A stretch of DNA of 64,000 nt from Nitrosospira lacus (GTDB lineage Bacteria > Pseudomonadota > Gammaproteobacteria > Burkholderiales > Nitrosomonadaceae). The position numbers were made by a program, and so were the translations under genes. This document shows positions 17,641 through 26,387 of this stretch, piece by piece (the stretch's first letter is position 1; every line of letters starts with the position of its first letter). The DNA is taken from NCBI RefSeq assembly GCF_000355765.4, contig NZ_CP021106.3, positions 62,001-126,000 of the forward strand. Reading direction: 5' to 3'. The notes below the pieces were generated by a model. That model was not told the DNA's origin, did not search any database, and saw only the letters and a program-made list of their open reading frames with translations.

Positions 17641-19845
17641 CTAATTAAAATTAAAGCGGATAGAACCGAATGCGCTAAGTGGATTTCCCGGCAATGCCCC
17701 GGCAAATGTGGGATTGGTATAATAGGTTGCATCCGTCAGATTCTTTATATTGACGGCGAGATCCATCCTTTTGATGCGATAGGAAACGGCGGCGTCAAGC
17801 ACGACGTAAGACGGTATCTTCAGAAGATTCAAGGTGTCAGCGAAACTATCGCCTTTGTATGTAACGCCGAAACCGAACATCAAGCCACGCGCCAAGCCGC
17901 TTTGCAGCGTATAGGTTCCCCATAAGCTGCCCATATGGGTCGCAACGCCGGCCGGGCGGGTTCCAAAAACACTTCTCGTTACGCCAAGTACACTATTGGT
18001 GGCCACATTGCGTGACAATGTTTCAGGATCCATCCACACCCCGTTACCGATAATATTCAGGCCGGGCATGGGACGCACGCCGAGAGACATTTCTACCCCA
18101 CGCGACCGGTCATTGCCATCCTGAGTGGCTTGCCCCCCTGAACCAGGCAACGTGATGAAATAGTTGTTGCGGCTGGTTTGGAACAGTGCCACGTTAAAAT
18201 CAGCTTTGCCATCCAGTAATGTGGTTTTGGCGCCCACCTCTATCTGATCCGAGGTTTCAGGTGCTGTGGATACATTTTGAGCTTCGGTTGCAAGGTTGAT
18301 GAAAGCGCCCGTGCTATAACCCGCGTAAAAAGCCAGAAACTTGGTGGGTTGATATACCCCTCCGGTCGAATAAGTGGTCAACGACTTCGTCTGCACAATT
18401 TCGCGATACCCATAATTACCCGAAACAAATTGAAAACCCTTGTCGCTGTACTTTACCAAATCGTTGCGGATGCCGAGACGAAGCTTGAATTTGTCGGTTA
18501 AATCAATCTGATCCTGGGCGTAGAAAGACGTTTGATCGCTGCTGATCCTGCGGTCGAAGATTGGCCTGCGGACAAGCCCGTTCAATGAAGTTTCCAGTAT
18601 CACCGGGCTTAAAAGATTGACGTTGGGTAATGTAAAGTCAGCGCGAGTGGTGGTGATGTCCGTATTCTTGTATTCAAATCCGCCCAGGAACGTATGCTTG
18701 ACCGGACCGGTATTCGTTTTCCAGATAAACTCGTTTTGCAATTGCGTATAGCCCGCGATATCGAATTGCGAGCGGGCGTCGCGCCCGGTAACAATACCCG
18801 CCGCATTCCCCTGATTACCCCCGCCATTTCGTATGATCTCAAGAGTCCGCGCATCGTATGTGAAGGCTGTGCGCATGCTTAAAACATCGGATATCGCCCA
18901 ATTATGGATAAGGCCGAGACGATTGATCGTGTGATCTGTTTTATTGAAAGGCGTGTAGTAGCGGGTTTCCCGGGAGACATTGGCTAAATGGGAGTTGCCA
19001 TCGAAAAGTATCCCGTAATTATCCGGCTTGATTTTCATCTCCCGATGATCAAAGTCTATCAAGAGGGTTTTGTCCGGCGCCAGACGCCAGATGAAGCTGG
19101 GGGAAGCCTCGACGATATTGCGCTCAAGCCCGCGGAAACCATCGGTATGCTCCATATTGGCAATCACGCGTCCCGCCAGGTTTGGCATGTACGGGATAAC
19201 GCCAGTCAGGTCGAGAAAGCCATTACGCGTACCGAAACTGCCGAGCATGGTGCCCACGGACAGGTCAAAATTATACTGGGGTTTCTTGGTAATCATGTTG
19301 ATACTGCCGCCGGGACCGGCCACACCGAATAGAGCGGAGCCCGGACCCTTTAATACCTCGATGCGGTCGACATCGTACATGGTGCGGAAATAGCTGTTTT
19401 GCGCCCCCCCGTCGGGCAGATCGTCGCGTAAATAGCTCAGCGCCAGTCCGCGTGAAGTGAAGCTGTTGCCGAAGCCATATCCGCCCCCCATCAAAGGCTG
19501 CACACTGCTGACGTTGCGCATGGCGTCATTCATGTCGGTGACGCCTTGCTCTTGCAGCAACGCTGCCGGCACGACGGCAATGCTGGCGGGAATGTCGCGT
19601 AACGGCGTATCTGTCTTGCTTCCCGTTCGCGCTATATCCTCCAGGGTACCGGGACGGACCCGCCCGGTGGTAATCTTGATTTCAGGCAACGCTGTGCTTT
19701 TTGCCTCACTTTTTACCTCGTTCTTTGCCTCTTTACCGGTGTTATCCTGAGCCGTTGCATGCAGCGGCAACAATACCCATGTTGATAAGAATGCCATTAG
19801 GCCCATATGGGCACGCCTCAATCTGAATCCAGCCACACGTTTCAT
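17641..19845 (-). CDS. TonB-dependent siderophore receptor
   Basis: 734-aa outer-membrane receptor of the FhuA/FpvA class. A signal peptide ends at HATAQ (about residue 33). The plug domain (about 75-190) shows DIPASIAVVP, the RGLALSYLRDD strand and VEVLKGPGSALFG as in ferric-siderophore receptors (here IEVLKGPGSALFG). The rest is a 22-strand barrel closing with GSIRFNFN, an aromatic-containing C-terminal strand. No STN signalling domain is present, so it is not a transducer-type receptor. Last in a same-strand run: multicopper oxidase, DUF4198, PepSY, then this receptor. Substrate is probably a ferric hydroxamate or similar, by family resemblance only. No clear Fur box was seen directly upstream. 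Confidence 0.9.
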   Translation of the reverse strand: MKRVAGFRLRRAHMGLMAFLSTWVLLPLHATAQDNTGKEAKNEVKSEAKSTALPEIKITTGRVRPGTLEDIARTGSKTDTPLRDIPASIAVVPAALLQEQGVTDMNDAMRNVSSVQPLMGGGYGFGNSFTSRGLALSYLRDDLPDGGAQNSYFRTMYDVDRIEVLKGPGSALFGVAGPGGSINMITKKPQYNFDLSVGTMLGSFGTRNGFLDLTGVIPYMPNLAGRVIANMEHTDGFRGLERNIVEASPSFIWRLAPDKTLLIDFDHREMKIKPDNYGILFDGNSHLANVSRETRYYTPFNKTDHTINRLGLIHNWAISDVLSMRTAFTYDARTLEIIRNGGGNQGNAAGIVTGRDARSQFDIAGYTQLQNEFIWKTNTGPVKHTFLGGFEYKNTDITTTRADFTLPNVNLLSPVILETSLNGLVRRPIFDRRISSDQTSFYAQDQIDLTDKFKLRLGIRNDLVKYSDKGFQFVSGNYGYREIVQTKSLTTYSTGGVYQPTKFLAFYAGYSTGAFINLATEAQNVSTAPETSDQIEVGAKTTLLDGKADFNVALFQTSRNNYFITLPGSGGQATQDGNDRSRGVEMSLGVRPMPGLNIIGNGVWMDPETLSRNVATNSVLGVTRSVFGTRPAGVATHMGSLWGTYTLQSGLARGLMFGFGVTYKGDSFADTLNLLKIPSYVVLDAAVSYRIKRMDLAVNIKNLTDATYYTNPTFAGALPGNPLSAFGSIRFNFN

Positions 19846-19928
19846 TGGTAACGTCTCTATTTTTAATGTTATTGGCTGGCTACAAGCTGCTGACTACAGG
19901 CTGCGAGGCTTACTGGCTGGCTGGGGAT

Positions 19929-19951
19929 GCCTCCCGGCGAACGCGGGAGGC
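19929..19951. repeat. Hairpin between the PepSY and TonB receptor genes
   Basis: GCCTCCCG and CGGGAGGC arms around a 7-nt loop in the 169-bp gap between the PepSY stop and the receptor start. It could be an attenuator or processing stem splitting expression of the two genes; no T-run follows. Confidence 0.45.
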
Positions 19952-20014
19952 GGAAGAACACAGTTTATATAGGCATCGCAATACCAATGCTTCGATTGAT
20001 AAAAAGGTGCAATT

Positions 20015-20791
20015 TCATGATAGCGCGAGCGTGTTGAGTATAAGAACGAGTAAAGCGGAAAGCGTGGTGCCGATCAGGCCCGCCGCCAGCAGTCGCGGCC
20101 CGTGCAGGCGGCTCCATAGCAGTGTTCCGGTTATCGCCAGAATAAGGAGGGCGCCTGCCAGGGTATCGGTGAGCAATATCCACGCATTGGACATCCCGCT
20201 CCCTTTGTGAAAATTGGCGAGAGTTGCCCAGAGGTTGGCTTCTTTCTGCTCAATATGCGTATCCGTATCGCCTTTCCAATACTCCGCCGTGACGCTCAGG
20301 TTGGGTGCTATGAGCATAATTCGCCAGTTTTCCGGTTGCTCGATCTGGCCTCCCCCCCAGGGAACAGGGCTGGCAGGTTTTTTCTGGACGCGGGACTTGG
20401 CGTCAGGCAGCTTGAATTCCGCCCGTAACCATGTTTCCAGGGCTTCCGGGGTTTGCAGGCTGGCAGCGGGTGGCGTGAATAGCTGGCGGGTTTCTTCCTG
20501 CTTGGCGAGCGGGATTTTCATCTCGCTGCGGTGATTGAGCAGAATACCGGACACGCCAAACATCAAGCCCATCACCGCTCCCCATAACCCCATCCAGGCA
20601 TGCGTGCGGCGCAGCCAGACAAGAAAACGGCCGCGCTTCATGCCTTGCGACAGAAACAGATAGCCGCGCGGCTCAACAGGAGGCGGTCGGCGCAGGTCGA
20701 TTGCAGGCGACTGGGCGATGTGTGCCTCAGCCAGACGCGCCCCGGTTGACCGCGGCTCAGGCTCGCTTGTACCGGATTGCGGTGTACTCAT
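20015..20791 (-). CDS. PepSY-associated transmembrane-helix protein
   Basis: 258 aa. After a Pro-rich cytosolic leader of about 55 residues comes RRTHAWMGLWGAVMGLMFG, the first membrane helix with the His typical of PepSY-TM proteins, then a periplasmic region of about 110 residues, then two helices (about 205-228 and 235-256). Related proteins accompany siderophore receptors and are thought to help reduce or release iron at the inner membrane (established for some FpvG-like relatives; inference here). Its ATG overlaps the DUF4198 stop by 4 bp, so the two are translationally coupled. Confidence 0.8.
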   Translation of the reverse strand: MSTPQSGTSEPEPRSTGARLAEAHIAQSPAIDLRRPPPVEPRGYLFLSQGMKRGRFLVWLRRTHAWMGLWGAVMGLMFGVSGILLNHRSEMKIPLAKQEETRQLFTPPAASLQTPEALETWLRAEFKLPDAKSRVQKKPASPVPWGGGQIEQPENWRIMLIAPNLSVTAEYWKGDTDTHIEQKEANLWATLANFHKGSGMSNAWILLTDTLAGALLILAITGTLLWSRLHGPRLLAAGLIGTTLSALLVLILNTLALS

Positions 20792-21444
20792 TTATAAATA
20801 CTAAACGTGACTTTATGGCTCTCGATGGCGTAAGCCTTGCCCTCGAATTCCCCTGGATTCCTAAGCTCATATTTCGCCTCGATCACATAAAGGCCGGATT
20901 CAGGCAGCGAAAAAGAAACTTCCCCTTTCTCATCAGTCGTCAGATGCTTCTCCCAACCATTCGGCGCAATAATGATGACCTCGGTTTTTGCCGCAGGCTT
21001 GCCCATGAAGCTCAAGCGCAGCAAATTGCCGGTGTTCTCTATATCCAGCGGTAAACTGCCGCCTTTGCCAAAGCGCGCGTACAAAAAGCGTTTTGAAACA
21101 GGGGCGGGATTCTCGCCTTGTGGTTCACGTATAGGCTGTTTAAGTGCCTGCACCAACACCGCATTGCCCGTGGTACTACCGGGTATCGCAAAATAACCAT
21201 TCTCGCGGATGGGTTTGACCGGACTCTCCTTACCTGTCGCGTCAATCACCACCGCCGTCGGCTCGACAATGCCGTCGAGCCTGCCGGGTGAGGTTTCACG
21301 CAGATTCTCGCTATATTCACCGAAATAAAGCTTGACAGCCTTGGCATCGTTCTCCAGCCACAACGCATGAGCCGACGCATCAAGGCTGAGAAAACCGCTA
21401 ACAATAGCGGCAACGGCGGCGAGTGTCATTTGTGTGAATTTCAT
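20788..21444 (-). CDS. Periplasmic DUF4198-family protein
   Basis: 218 aa with a clear signal peptide ending at DASA and the mature N-terminus HALWLE, the hallmark of DUF4198 proteins, whose N-terminal His is suggested to bind metal. The second half forms an Ig-like fold (TTDEKGEVSFSLPESGLYVIEA) resembling carboxypeptidase-regulatory domains. Such genes sit next to metal transporters and TonB receptors. Here it lies between the multicopper oxidase and the PepSY gene, with a 79-bp gap upstream and a 4-bp overlap downstream. Role in iron or copper handling is inferred from context. Confidence 0.8.
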   Translation of the reverse strand: MKFTQMTLAAVAAIVSGFLSLDASAHALWLENDAKAVKLYFGEYSENLRETSPGRLDGIVEPTAVVIDATGKESPVKPIRENGYFAIPGSTTGNAVLVQALKQPIREPQGENPAPVSKRFLYARFGKGGSLPLDIENTGNLLRLSFMGKPAAKTEVIIIAPNGWEKHLTTDEKGEVSFSLPESGLYVIEAKYELRNPGEFEGKAYAIESHKVTFSIYK

Positions 21445-21523
21445 AAATCTTTTCCTTATCGGTGAGTTTTAATGTTTGATTCCTTTTACACCCGGGATGC
21501 AAAATCCGGCTCATGCATATCTT

Positions 21524-22555
21524 TTATGGGAGGACGCGCCAGCGAGTGGACATGCCCGCCATCATGTGATCGTCAACATGGCAGTGAAAGAGCCAGTGGC
21601 CCGGGGAGCGGGGAACCATATCGACCGAGGTCATGCTGGCGGGCAGGACTTCAACCACATCGGTGCGGCGCCCGTGATTGAGCACCGTCTGCCCATGCCA
21701 GTGCACGGTATGATTATCCGTTTCGTTACCCAGGGCGACGACGTGCCAGCGGACACGCTTGCCAAGCCGGGTTTCATACCCGGCCAGATTGCCAAAAATA
21801 CGGCCGTTGATCGTATGTTTCACGCCGCTTTCTTTTCCTTCCTCTTCATTAAAAATCATATAGAGAGCAGTGAATTCCTGGTCCACGTCGCGCGGCGCGG
21901 GATCATGGGCGGAATGCGCCATCCCTTTGCGTGTAATGACGATGGTGCCTATCAGGCCAAGATTCGGCTCCTCTTCCTCCATTACATGCGAATGATAAAG
22001 CCAGACAATCGACGAGGGATCAGCAGGTCCGGGGCCTGCGTCCTCGTCCGCAACCCAGGTATAAGTATGGGACTTGCCCGGCGGGACGCTTGCTCCCGCA
22101 CCGTTCCCATCCGCACCTTCGCTGTTTTTGTCGTAAAGCATTCCGTGGGGATGCATGGAAAGCGGCCTGTCTGTCCTGTTCAAAAAATGAATTTTGAGGG
22201 TGTCTCCCACCACGGCCCGAAGCTGCGGCCCCAGAATCCCCATCCACTCAGGCTGGGCCAGCGGCTTGGCATAGCTGGCATCCGTATAGCCGATATAGCG
22301 GTACTTGGTGTATGCGAGCGTTTCCCCCCACACGCCAAGTCCGGCATCAGGCTTGATCAGGTTTAGTCCTGAAGGCGCGTAATTCCATGTCGTTTTTTCG
22401 GCAGCGATCCAATATTCCCTCACCGCCGCCTGTGCCGGAAAAACCATCCAGCAGCTCACAATAAAAGCTGTCAGCGCGGTAAATCTGCTTGCGTAATTGG
22501 AGTTTCTCTCCACATCGACTACCCGATTGACATAGTAACTGCAACGATTAATCAT
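21524..22555 (-). CDS. Two-domain multicopper oxidase
   Basis: 343 aa with a long leader and a hydrophobic segment ending AQA (about residue 43), so exported. Domain 1 has HPHG (H135, H137) and WLYHSH (H188, H190), trinuclear-cluster ligands. Domain 2 has NHTVHWHGQ (H282, H285, H287) and HCHVDDHMMAGM, supplying H324, Cys325, H326, H330 and Met335, so type-1 copper ligands appear only in domain 2. Two-domain oxidases of this size are known from Nitrosomonas. Possible activities are ferroxidase, cuprous oxidase or phenol oxidase; the neighbouring iron genes favour metal oxidation. GGAG precedes the ATG at 22555 by about 8 nt. Confidence 0.9.
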   Translation of the reverse strand: MINRCSYYVNRVVDVERNSNYASRFTALTAFIVSCWMVFPAQAAVREYWIAAEKTTWNYAPSGLNLIKPDAGLGVWGETLAYTKYRYIGYTDASYAKPLAQPEWMGILGPQLRAVVGDTLKIHFLNRTDRPLSMHPHGMLYDKNSEGADGNGAGASVPPGKSHTYTWVADEDAGPGPADPSSIVWLYHSHVMEEEEPNLGLIGTIVITRKGMAHSAHDPAPRDVDQEFTALYMIFNEEEGKESGVKHTINGRIFGNLAGYETRLGKRVRWHVVALGNETDNHTVHWHGQTVLNHGRRTDVVEVLPASMTSVDMVPRSPGHWLFHCHVDDHMMAGMSTRWRVLP

Positions 22556-22847
22556 AAAAATACTCCATCATCCTTATATGTTTGGGAGGCCGACGCCATG
22601 AACCTCGAATCAATATTAAATATACCCATAAACCCTGCCCGAGGTCGCAGAATGGATGAAGCGTAGCTCAAAACCCGGTAAAAAACGATGTATCAAACCA
22701 CAGGCGGCTACTATTGCGGTTTGATTGGACAGGGAAAAAACCGAGGATGGATTGTGTTTTACTCCACCCATCCGGCCAAGACCGGATCGGTTTATGCGCG
22801 ACATGGTAAAAAGCGGTAATTTTTTAGAAAACCAGTCATGTTTGCTA

Positions 22848-23855
22848 TCAAGCAAGGTTAGAACTCATCGATTGAGCGGAATTACCGCCTGCGGCTGACC
22901 GCACGACCCGTGCAGCCAGTGACTCCACTCCCTTGCGAAACGTCGGCAAACCAGAACGATCAAGCAATACACAGGCCTTGCCGGAACGTTTGCAGTAGCG
23001 CTTCACGGTGAAATAGGTATGATGGTTTACGCAATCCACCGGACAAACCACCATATCGGCATGAGCAAGCAGTAGAGGCAGAGGGTCCTCATCACTCTGA
23101 TGATCGCCTCGGTAAATTAACAAGCTACCACCCGACGCCTCTATCAGACGACGGTATTCCGAATACAGCCCGGCGCGCCCGCCCACGCAGAGAACGCAAT
23201 TTCCCGCAAGATCAAAATCACCTGCGCCGGGTGGCGTTTCGTCACGAGCATCGCATTTCGACGCGTTGCAACCCAGTGTGCGGGCTGGAGCAGATGGCGC
23301 TCCAGGTGGGACGGCAGCCTTGATCAGTGGAATCCAGTCTGTCTCATGCTGTGTAGGCGTTCCAGTATCGGCGAGTTTGCACTCCGGCAAAGTGGTGCAG
23401 TCATGTAACGACTGTTGCCGATGAGCTGATGTGGGTCCAGCAGCGCAAAGCCCGGCCTCCTGCCTGGGTTCCCGTGCTGGTGATTTCCGCCTGTCTTCCT
23501 TAAAGCAGCGCGCAACCTTGGTTAACCCGCTGCGCCCTGGAAAAAAGGCGTTGCTGTTAGCCCTTAGGAATTGTTTGATGAGATCAAATTTATTTTCCAG
23601 CAGTGCCTGGACACGGCTGACCAAAGGATTATGGAGATCAGGGCCCGGGGCCTCATCAACCGGGTTACATAGCAACCCAGGTAACGGATGAGTGGACATG
23701 GCTTTCACGCCGTGAAGACAGGCAAGCAAGATTTCGCCGGCGCGTGGAGCCGTTCCAATGGGAAACGGGGCGATAATGCCCGAAGTTATTTTTTTTAGCC
23801 GCTTCACAGCCCATATTCCCGGCAAGTCAACAAAAGTGGCTGGCTTGCCCGGCAT
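22848..23855 (-). CDS. DUF2325-domain protein
   Basis: 335 aa. The C-terminal 110 residues carry the DUF2325 pattern: VLCVGGRAGLYSEYRRLIE, YRGDHQS, ADMVVCPVDCVNHHTYF, CKRSGK, with several Cys and His that could bind metal. The N-terminal 200 residues are low-complexity, rich in Pro, Cys, Arg and Lys, without a known domain. The start is uncertain: neither 23855 nor an internal ATG at 23702 has a good ribosome site. It follows bfr by 51 bp on the same strand and may belong to the hemP-bfd-bfr transcript. Function of the family is not established. Confidence 0.7.
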   Translation of the reverse strand: MPGKPATFVDLPGIWAVKRLKKITSGIIAPFPIGTAPRAGEILLACLHGVKAMSTHPLPGLLCNPVDEAPGPDLHNPLVSRVQALLENKFDLIKQFLRANSNAFFPGRSGLTKVARCFKEDRRKSPAREPRQEAGLCAAGPTSAHRQQSLHDCTTLPECKLADTGTPTQHETDWIPLIKAAVPPGAPSAPARTLGCNASKCDARDETPPGAGDFDLAGNCVLCVGGRAGLYSEYRRLIEASGGSLLIYRGDHQSDEDPLPLLLAHADMVVCPVDCVNHHTYFTVKRYCKRSGKACVLLDRSGLPTFRKGVESLAARVVRSAAGGNSAQSMSSNLA

Positions 23856-23906
23856 GGGCTGGCTGGCTAAATGCCGCTGATGAGAGATCAGCGGTAATGA
23901 ATGAAT

Positions 23907-24371
23907 CTATATCTGGCTCTGCAGCCAGTTCTGGGTCCCAATTTTTTGCAACACATCCAGCTGCGTCTCCAGCCAGTCGATATGCTCTTCTGTATCCACC
24001 AGAATATCCTCGAAAATCTCCCGCGATACGTAATCCTTGGCGGTTTCGCACGCGGCAATGGCGGCGACCAGCGTTTCACGGGAGATTACTTCCAGCTTGA
24101 GGTCACAAGCGACACATTCTTCCGCCTTTTCCCCGATCATGAGCTTGCCGAGTTCCTGCAGATTAGGCAGCCCCTCCAGAAACAGGATTCGTTCGATCAA
24201 TGCGTCGGCATGTTTCATTTCCTCGATGGATTCGTCGTATTCGTGCTTGCCCAGGCTGTTGAAGCCCCAGCTTTTATACATGCGGGCATGGAGGAAATAC
24301 TGATTGATGGCCGTCAACTCGTGCTGCAGTTGGCGGTTTAGCCACTGGATGATATCTGCGCTGCTTTTCAT
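23907..24371 (-). CDS. bfr: Bacterioferritin
   Basis: 154 aa, the usual Bfr length. Haem-ligand Met52 is present (EEMKHAD), as are ferroxidase ligands E18, E51, H54, E94 and H130. The position aligning with E127 of E. coli Bfr reads Thr (DTEEH instead of DEEGH), with Glu at 128 and 129, so one ferroxidase ligand may be shifted or lost. Stores iron as a ferric mineral in a 24-mer cage. It follows bfd by 39 bp and hemP, all on the minus strand, as a probable operon. SD GAGG about 5 nt upstream. Confidence 0.94.
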   Translation of the reverse strand: MKSSADIIQWLNRQLQHELTAINQYFLHARMYKSWGFNSLGKHEYDESIEEMKHADALIERILFLEGLPNLQELGKLMIGEKAEECVACDLKLEVISRETLVAAIAACETAKDYVSREIFEDILVDTEEHIDWLETQLDVLQKIGTQNWLQSQI

Positions 24372-24410
24372 GTTTGCCTCCTCAGGCGGAATCTCGAATT
24401 AACGAGTGGG

Positions 24411-24605
24411 TTATGTGGGCTGGCATTGCGCCAGCGTTCTCTGCATCAGTGTTTGCTCCAATACCTCCTTCGCGTGGCAGGCGCATATTCCGCATTGCTC
24501 GCTCACGCCCAGGCAGGTTTTCAAGTCCCGCATCCGGTCAGCGCCTTTATAGACAGCCTCGCGGATTGCGCTATCGGTTACACCTTTGCAGACACAAATA
24601 TACAT
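24411..24605 (-). CDS. bfd: Bacterioferritin-associated ferredoxin
   Basis: 64 aa, full family length. The four cluster cysteines are at C4, C6, C38 and C41 (MYICVCKGV and EQCGICAC), the Bfd [2Fe-2S] pattern. In Pseudomonas Bfd donates electrons to Bfr so that stored iron is released. Located between hemP (19 bp upstream) and bfr (39 bp downstream), consistent with one iron-regulated operon. Confidence 0.94.
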   Translation of the reverse strand: MYICVCKGVTDSAIREAVYKGADRMRDLKTCLGVSEQCGICACHAKEVLEQTLMQRTLAQCQPT

Positions 24606-24624
24606 GATAAGCGCCCCAAGTCTA

Positions 24625-24810
24625 CTATTTGGTTAAGATCAGTTTGCCGTTACGGGTGCGGCGCAAACGATATTGCGCACCCTGATGCTGGATAAACACT
24701 TCATCCCCATGCTGAAACAAGGTATCGCTGTAGATGCGCTCGTTCTGCTCCAGCACGGGAAAATTTCTTTTATTAACATCCACTTCCGGAACTATGCCTG
24801 ACTTTTCCAT
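24625..24810 (-). CDS. hemP: HemP-family hemin uptake protein
   Basis: 61 aa. The second half (FQHGDEVFIQHQGAQYRLR, then KLILTK) is the HemP/HmuP domain. In Bradyrhizobium and Burkholderia, HmuP/HemP is needed to activate haem-receptor genes. AAGGAG lies 7 nt before the ATG and a Fur-box-like site 24 bp upstream. First gene of the probable hemP-bfd-bfr operon. No haem receptor or hmuTUV lies next to it, so its target is elsewhere or absent. Confidence 0.88.
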   Translation of the reverse strand: MEKSGIVPEVDVNKRNFPVLEQNERIYSDTLFQHGDEVFIQHQGAQYRLRRTRNGKLILTK

Positions 24811-24833
24811 TCGGTGCTCCTTCTGCGACTATT

Positions 24834-24853
24834 AATGAGAATGATTCGTAATT
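24834..24853 (-). promoter_or_regulatory. Fur-box-like operator upstream of hemP
   Basis: AATGAGAATGATTCGTAATT closely matches the AATGAGAATGATTCTCATT-type Fur box seen before hemP in other betaproteobacteria; the first 14 bases agree. It ends 24 bp before the hemP ATG and would place hemP-bfd-bfr under iron repression. Confidence 0.72.
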
Positions 24854-25141
24854 ATATTCACTTCTAAGGGAAATGCAATACCTAATAAAAAAATTTGGCA
24901 AAGTTACTGAAAATGGCATCAAAAAGATGGAAGACCGGCTTATCCGGGATAGCAGCAAGCGGGATTTTGAAATTTCCTGAGCGTAAGCGCGCGGGGCTTC
25001 AGAGAAATTATTTATGTTATGATGAAACGTAAGATAGCAATTGTTACGCCTCGACCCACCCATCCCGCTGAAAACCTATAGGGCATAAATGTTCTTTGAA
25101 GCACCCAACCCTTCCGCCAGCACCTGACGGAGCGGTCATGG
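24854..25141. other. Non-coding, partly AT-rich stretch between hemP and the cysC remnant
   Basis: No open frame with protein character was seen on either strand. It contains the left arm (25107-25119) of a 13-bp inverted repeat, AACCCTTCCGCCA, whose right arm is at 25182-25194 inside the cysC remnant. Confidence 0.5.
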
Positions 25142-25369
25142 ATGGCATCCATTCGAAAAAATCCCCTAATGTCGTATGGTATGGCGGAAGGGTTCACCCC
25201 GAGGATCGAAGGTGAAATCCGGGAATTCACGGGCGTAAGCGCACCTTACGAACCGCCTGGCTCGCCTTATATGACAGTTGACACATCTATTGGGGACCCG
25301 GCGGAATGTACCCGAAAAGTGTTATGTGGAATAATCAATAGTATCGGGATATCCGCCAGCGTTAAATAG
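25142..25369 (+). pseudogene. Adenylylsulfate kinase (cysC) C-terminal remnant
   Basis: The 75-codon frame has about 24 meaningless codons, then GEIREFTGVSAPYEPP, the C-terminal signature of APS kinase, followed by VDTS and a degenerate helix to the stop. The ATP-binding P-loop and the catalytic body are missing; nothing upstream in any frame supplies them. Read as a decayed 3' fragment of cysC, which full length would make PAPS from APS. It lies at the left border of the glycan cluster and probably marks an old recombination junction. Confidence 0.65.
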
Positions 25370-25600
25370 TCCTTCTCAGGCCTTTTGGATGGCTGATGAT
25401 GGCATCGCTATCCATGGCCGAATCTTCACAAGAGCATCCATGTTTGAAAATCGTATGAATGCTTAAGACCTTTTATCCTCCGATTCCGGAATTCATCGGA
25501 AATTTGCCAAGAGGATACGATCGCGGGTTTTCGGGGACCCAGGCCCGCAGAATTTCCTCTATTTGATTTGTCTGAGAATGCGCCTACTTCTGGTATTTAA
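25370..25600. other. Upstream region of the glycan exporter genes
   Basis: 231 bp between the cysC remnant and the ABC permease. No clear promoter hexamers or ribosome site can be named; the permease ATG is preceded only by a weak purine stretch. Confidence 0.4.
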
Positions 25601-26383
25601 ATGTTCTCAACTGCATTACAAGATTTGAGCGCAAGCCTTGCCGCGTGGCGGCTCTGGTCTCTGCTGGGTTGGCTGGAAATTCGCCAGCGTTATGCCCGGT
25701 CCCAACTCGGTCCCTTCTGGCTTACCATCAGCATGGGAGTGATAGTAGGTTCAATTGGCATGGTGTACGGCACACTCTTCAATCAGAATATCGCGGTCTA
25801 TTTGCCGATGATGGGAATCGGACTGGTTTTCTGGAGTCTTCTTACCAGCATTATTAATGAAAGCTGCATGGCCTACATCAACTCGGCGGGCTATATCCGG
25901 CAGACCGTGACGCCCAAACTGCTCTTCATGCTCCAGGCAGGTTGGCGCAACTTCCTGATTTTTATTCATAATTTTGTTATAGTAATAATATTGCTGGCTG
26001 TTTTTGGCTCAGAGGATTGGTCTACGTTTCCTCTATTCATACCGGGCTTGATGCTATTTATTCTCAATGCGTTATGGATCGGACAAGTGGCTGGCATTAT
26101 TTCAGCGCGATTCCGGGATCTGCCACAAATTATTTCGTCAATGCTGCAAATGGCATTCTACGTGACGCCTATTTTGTTCCCTCCCAGCATGCTCAATAAG
26201 CATCGGTGGATTCTGGACTATAACCCCTTCGCACACCTGCTTGACCTGGTCCGTGGCCCCCTGACCGGCAATGCACCCAGCCTCCTGACCTGGGGTGTAA
26301 CAGCCGCTATGGCGGTGCTAGGCTGGCTGCTGGCACTGGCGCTGACCGAACGCTATCTCAAGCGAATCCCTTACTGGGTATAG
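25601..26383 (+). CDS. ABC-2 type polysaccharide/O-antigen exporter permease (Wzm-like)
   Basis: 260 aa with six predicted membrane helices and the family features RYARSQLGPFW near residue 30 and the YVTPILFPPS and NPFAHLLDLVRGP blocks near the end. It resembles Wzm/KpsM/RfbA-type permeases, which with an ATPase export lipid-linked O-antigen or capsule across the inner membrane. The ATPase gene starts 4 bp after its stop, so the two form a transcriptional unit. First gene of the glycan cluster. Confidence 0.9.
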   Translation: MFSTALQDLSASLAAWRLWSLLGWLEIRQRYARSQLGPFWLTISMGVIVGSIGMVYGTLFNQNIAVYLPMMGIGLVFWSLLTSIINESCMAYINSAGYIRQTVTPKLLFMLQAGWRNFLIFIHNFVIVIILLAVFGSEDWSTFPLFIPGLMLFILNALWIGQVAGIISARFRDLPQIISSMLQMAFYVTPILFPPSMLNKHRWILDYNPFAHLLDLVRGPLTGNAPSLLTWGVTAAMAVLGWLLALALTERYLKRIPYWV

Positions 26384-26387
26384 CGCC

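Noticed and set aside
21476-22366. 296-codon plus-strand frame opposite the multicopper oxidase
   Set aside because: Antisense to conserved copper-ligand motifs and without its own domain.
22616-22855. 79-codon minus-strand frame between DUF2325 and multicopper oxidase genes
   Set aside because: No ribosome site, no domain, lies in a normal intergenic gap.
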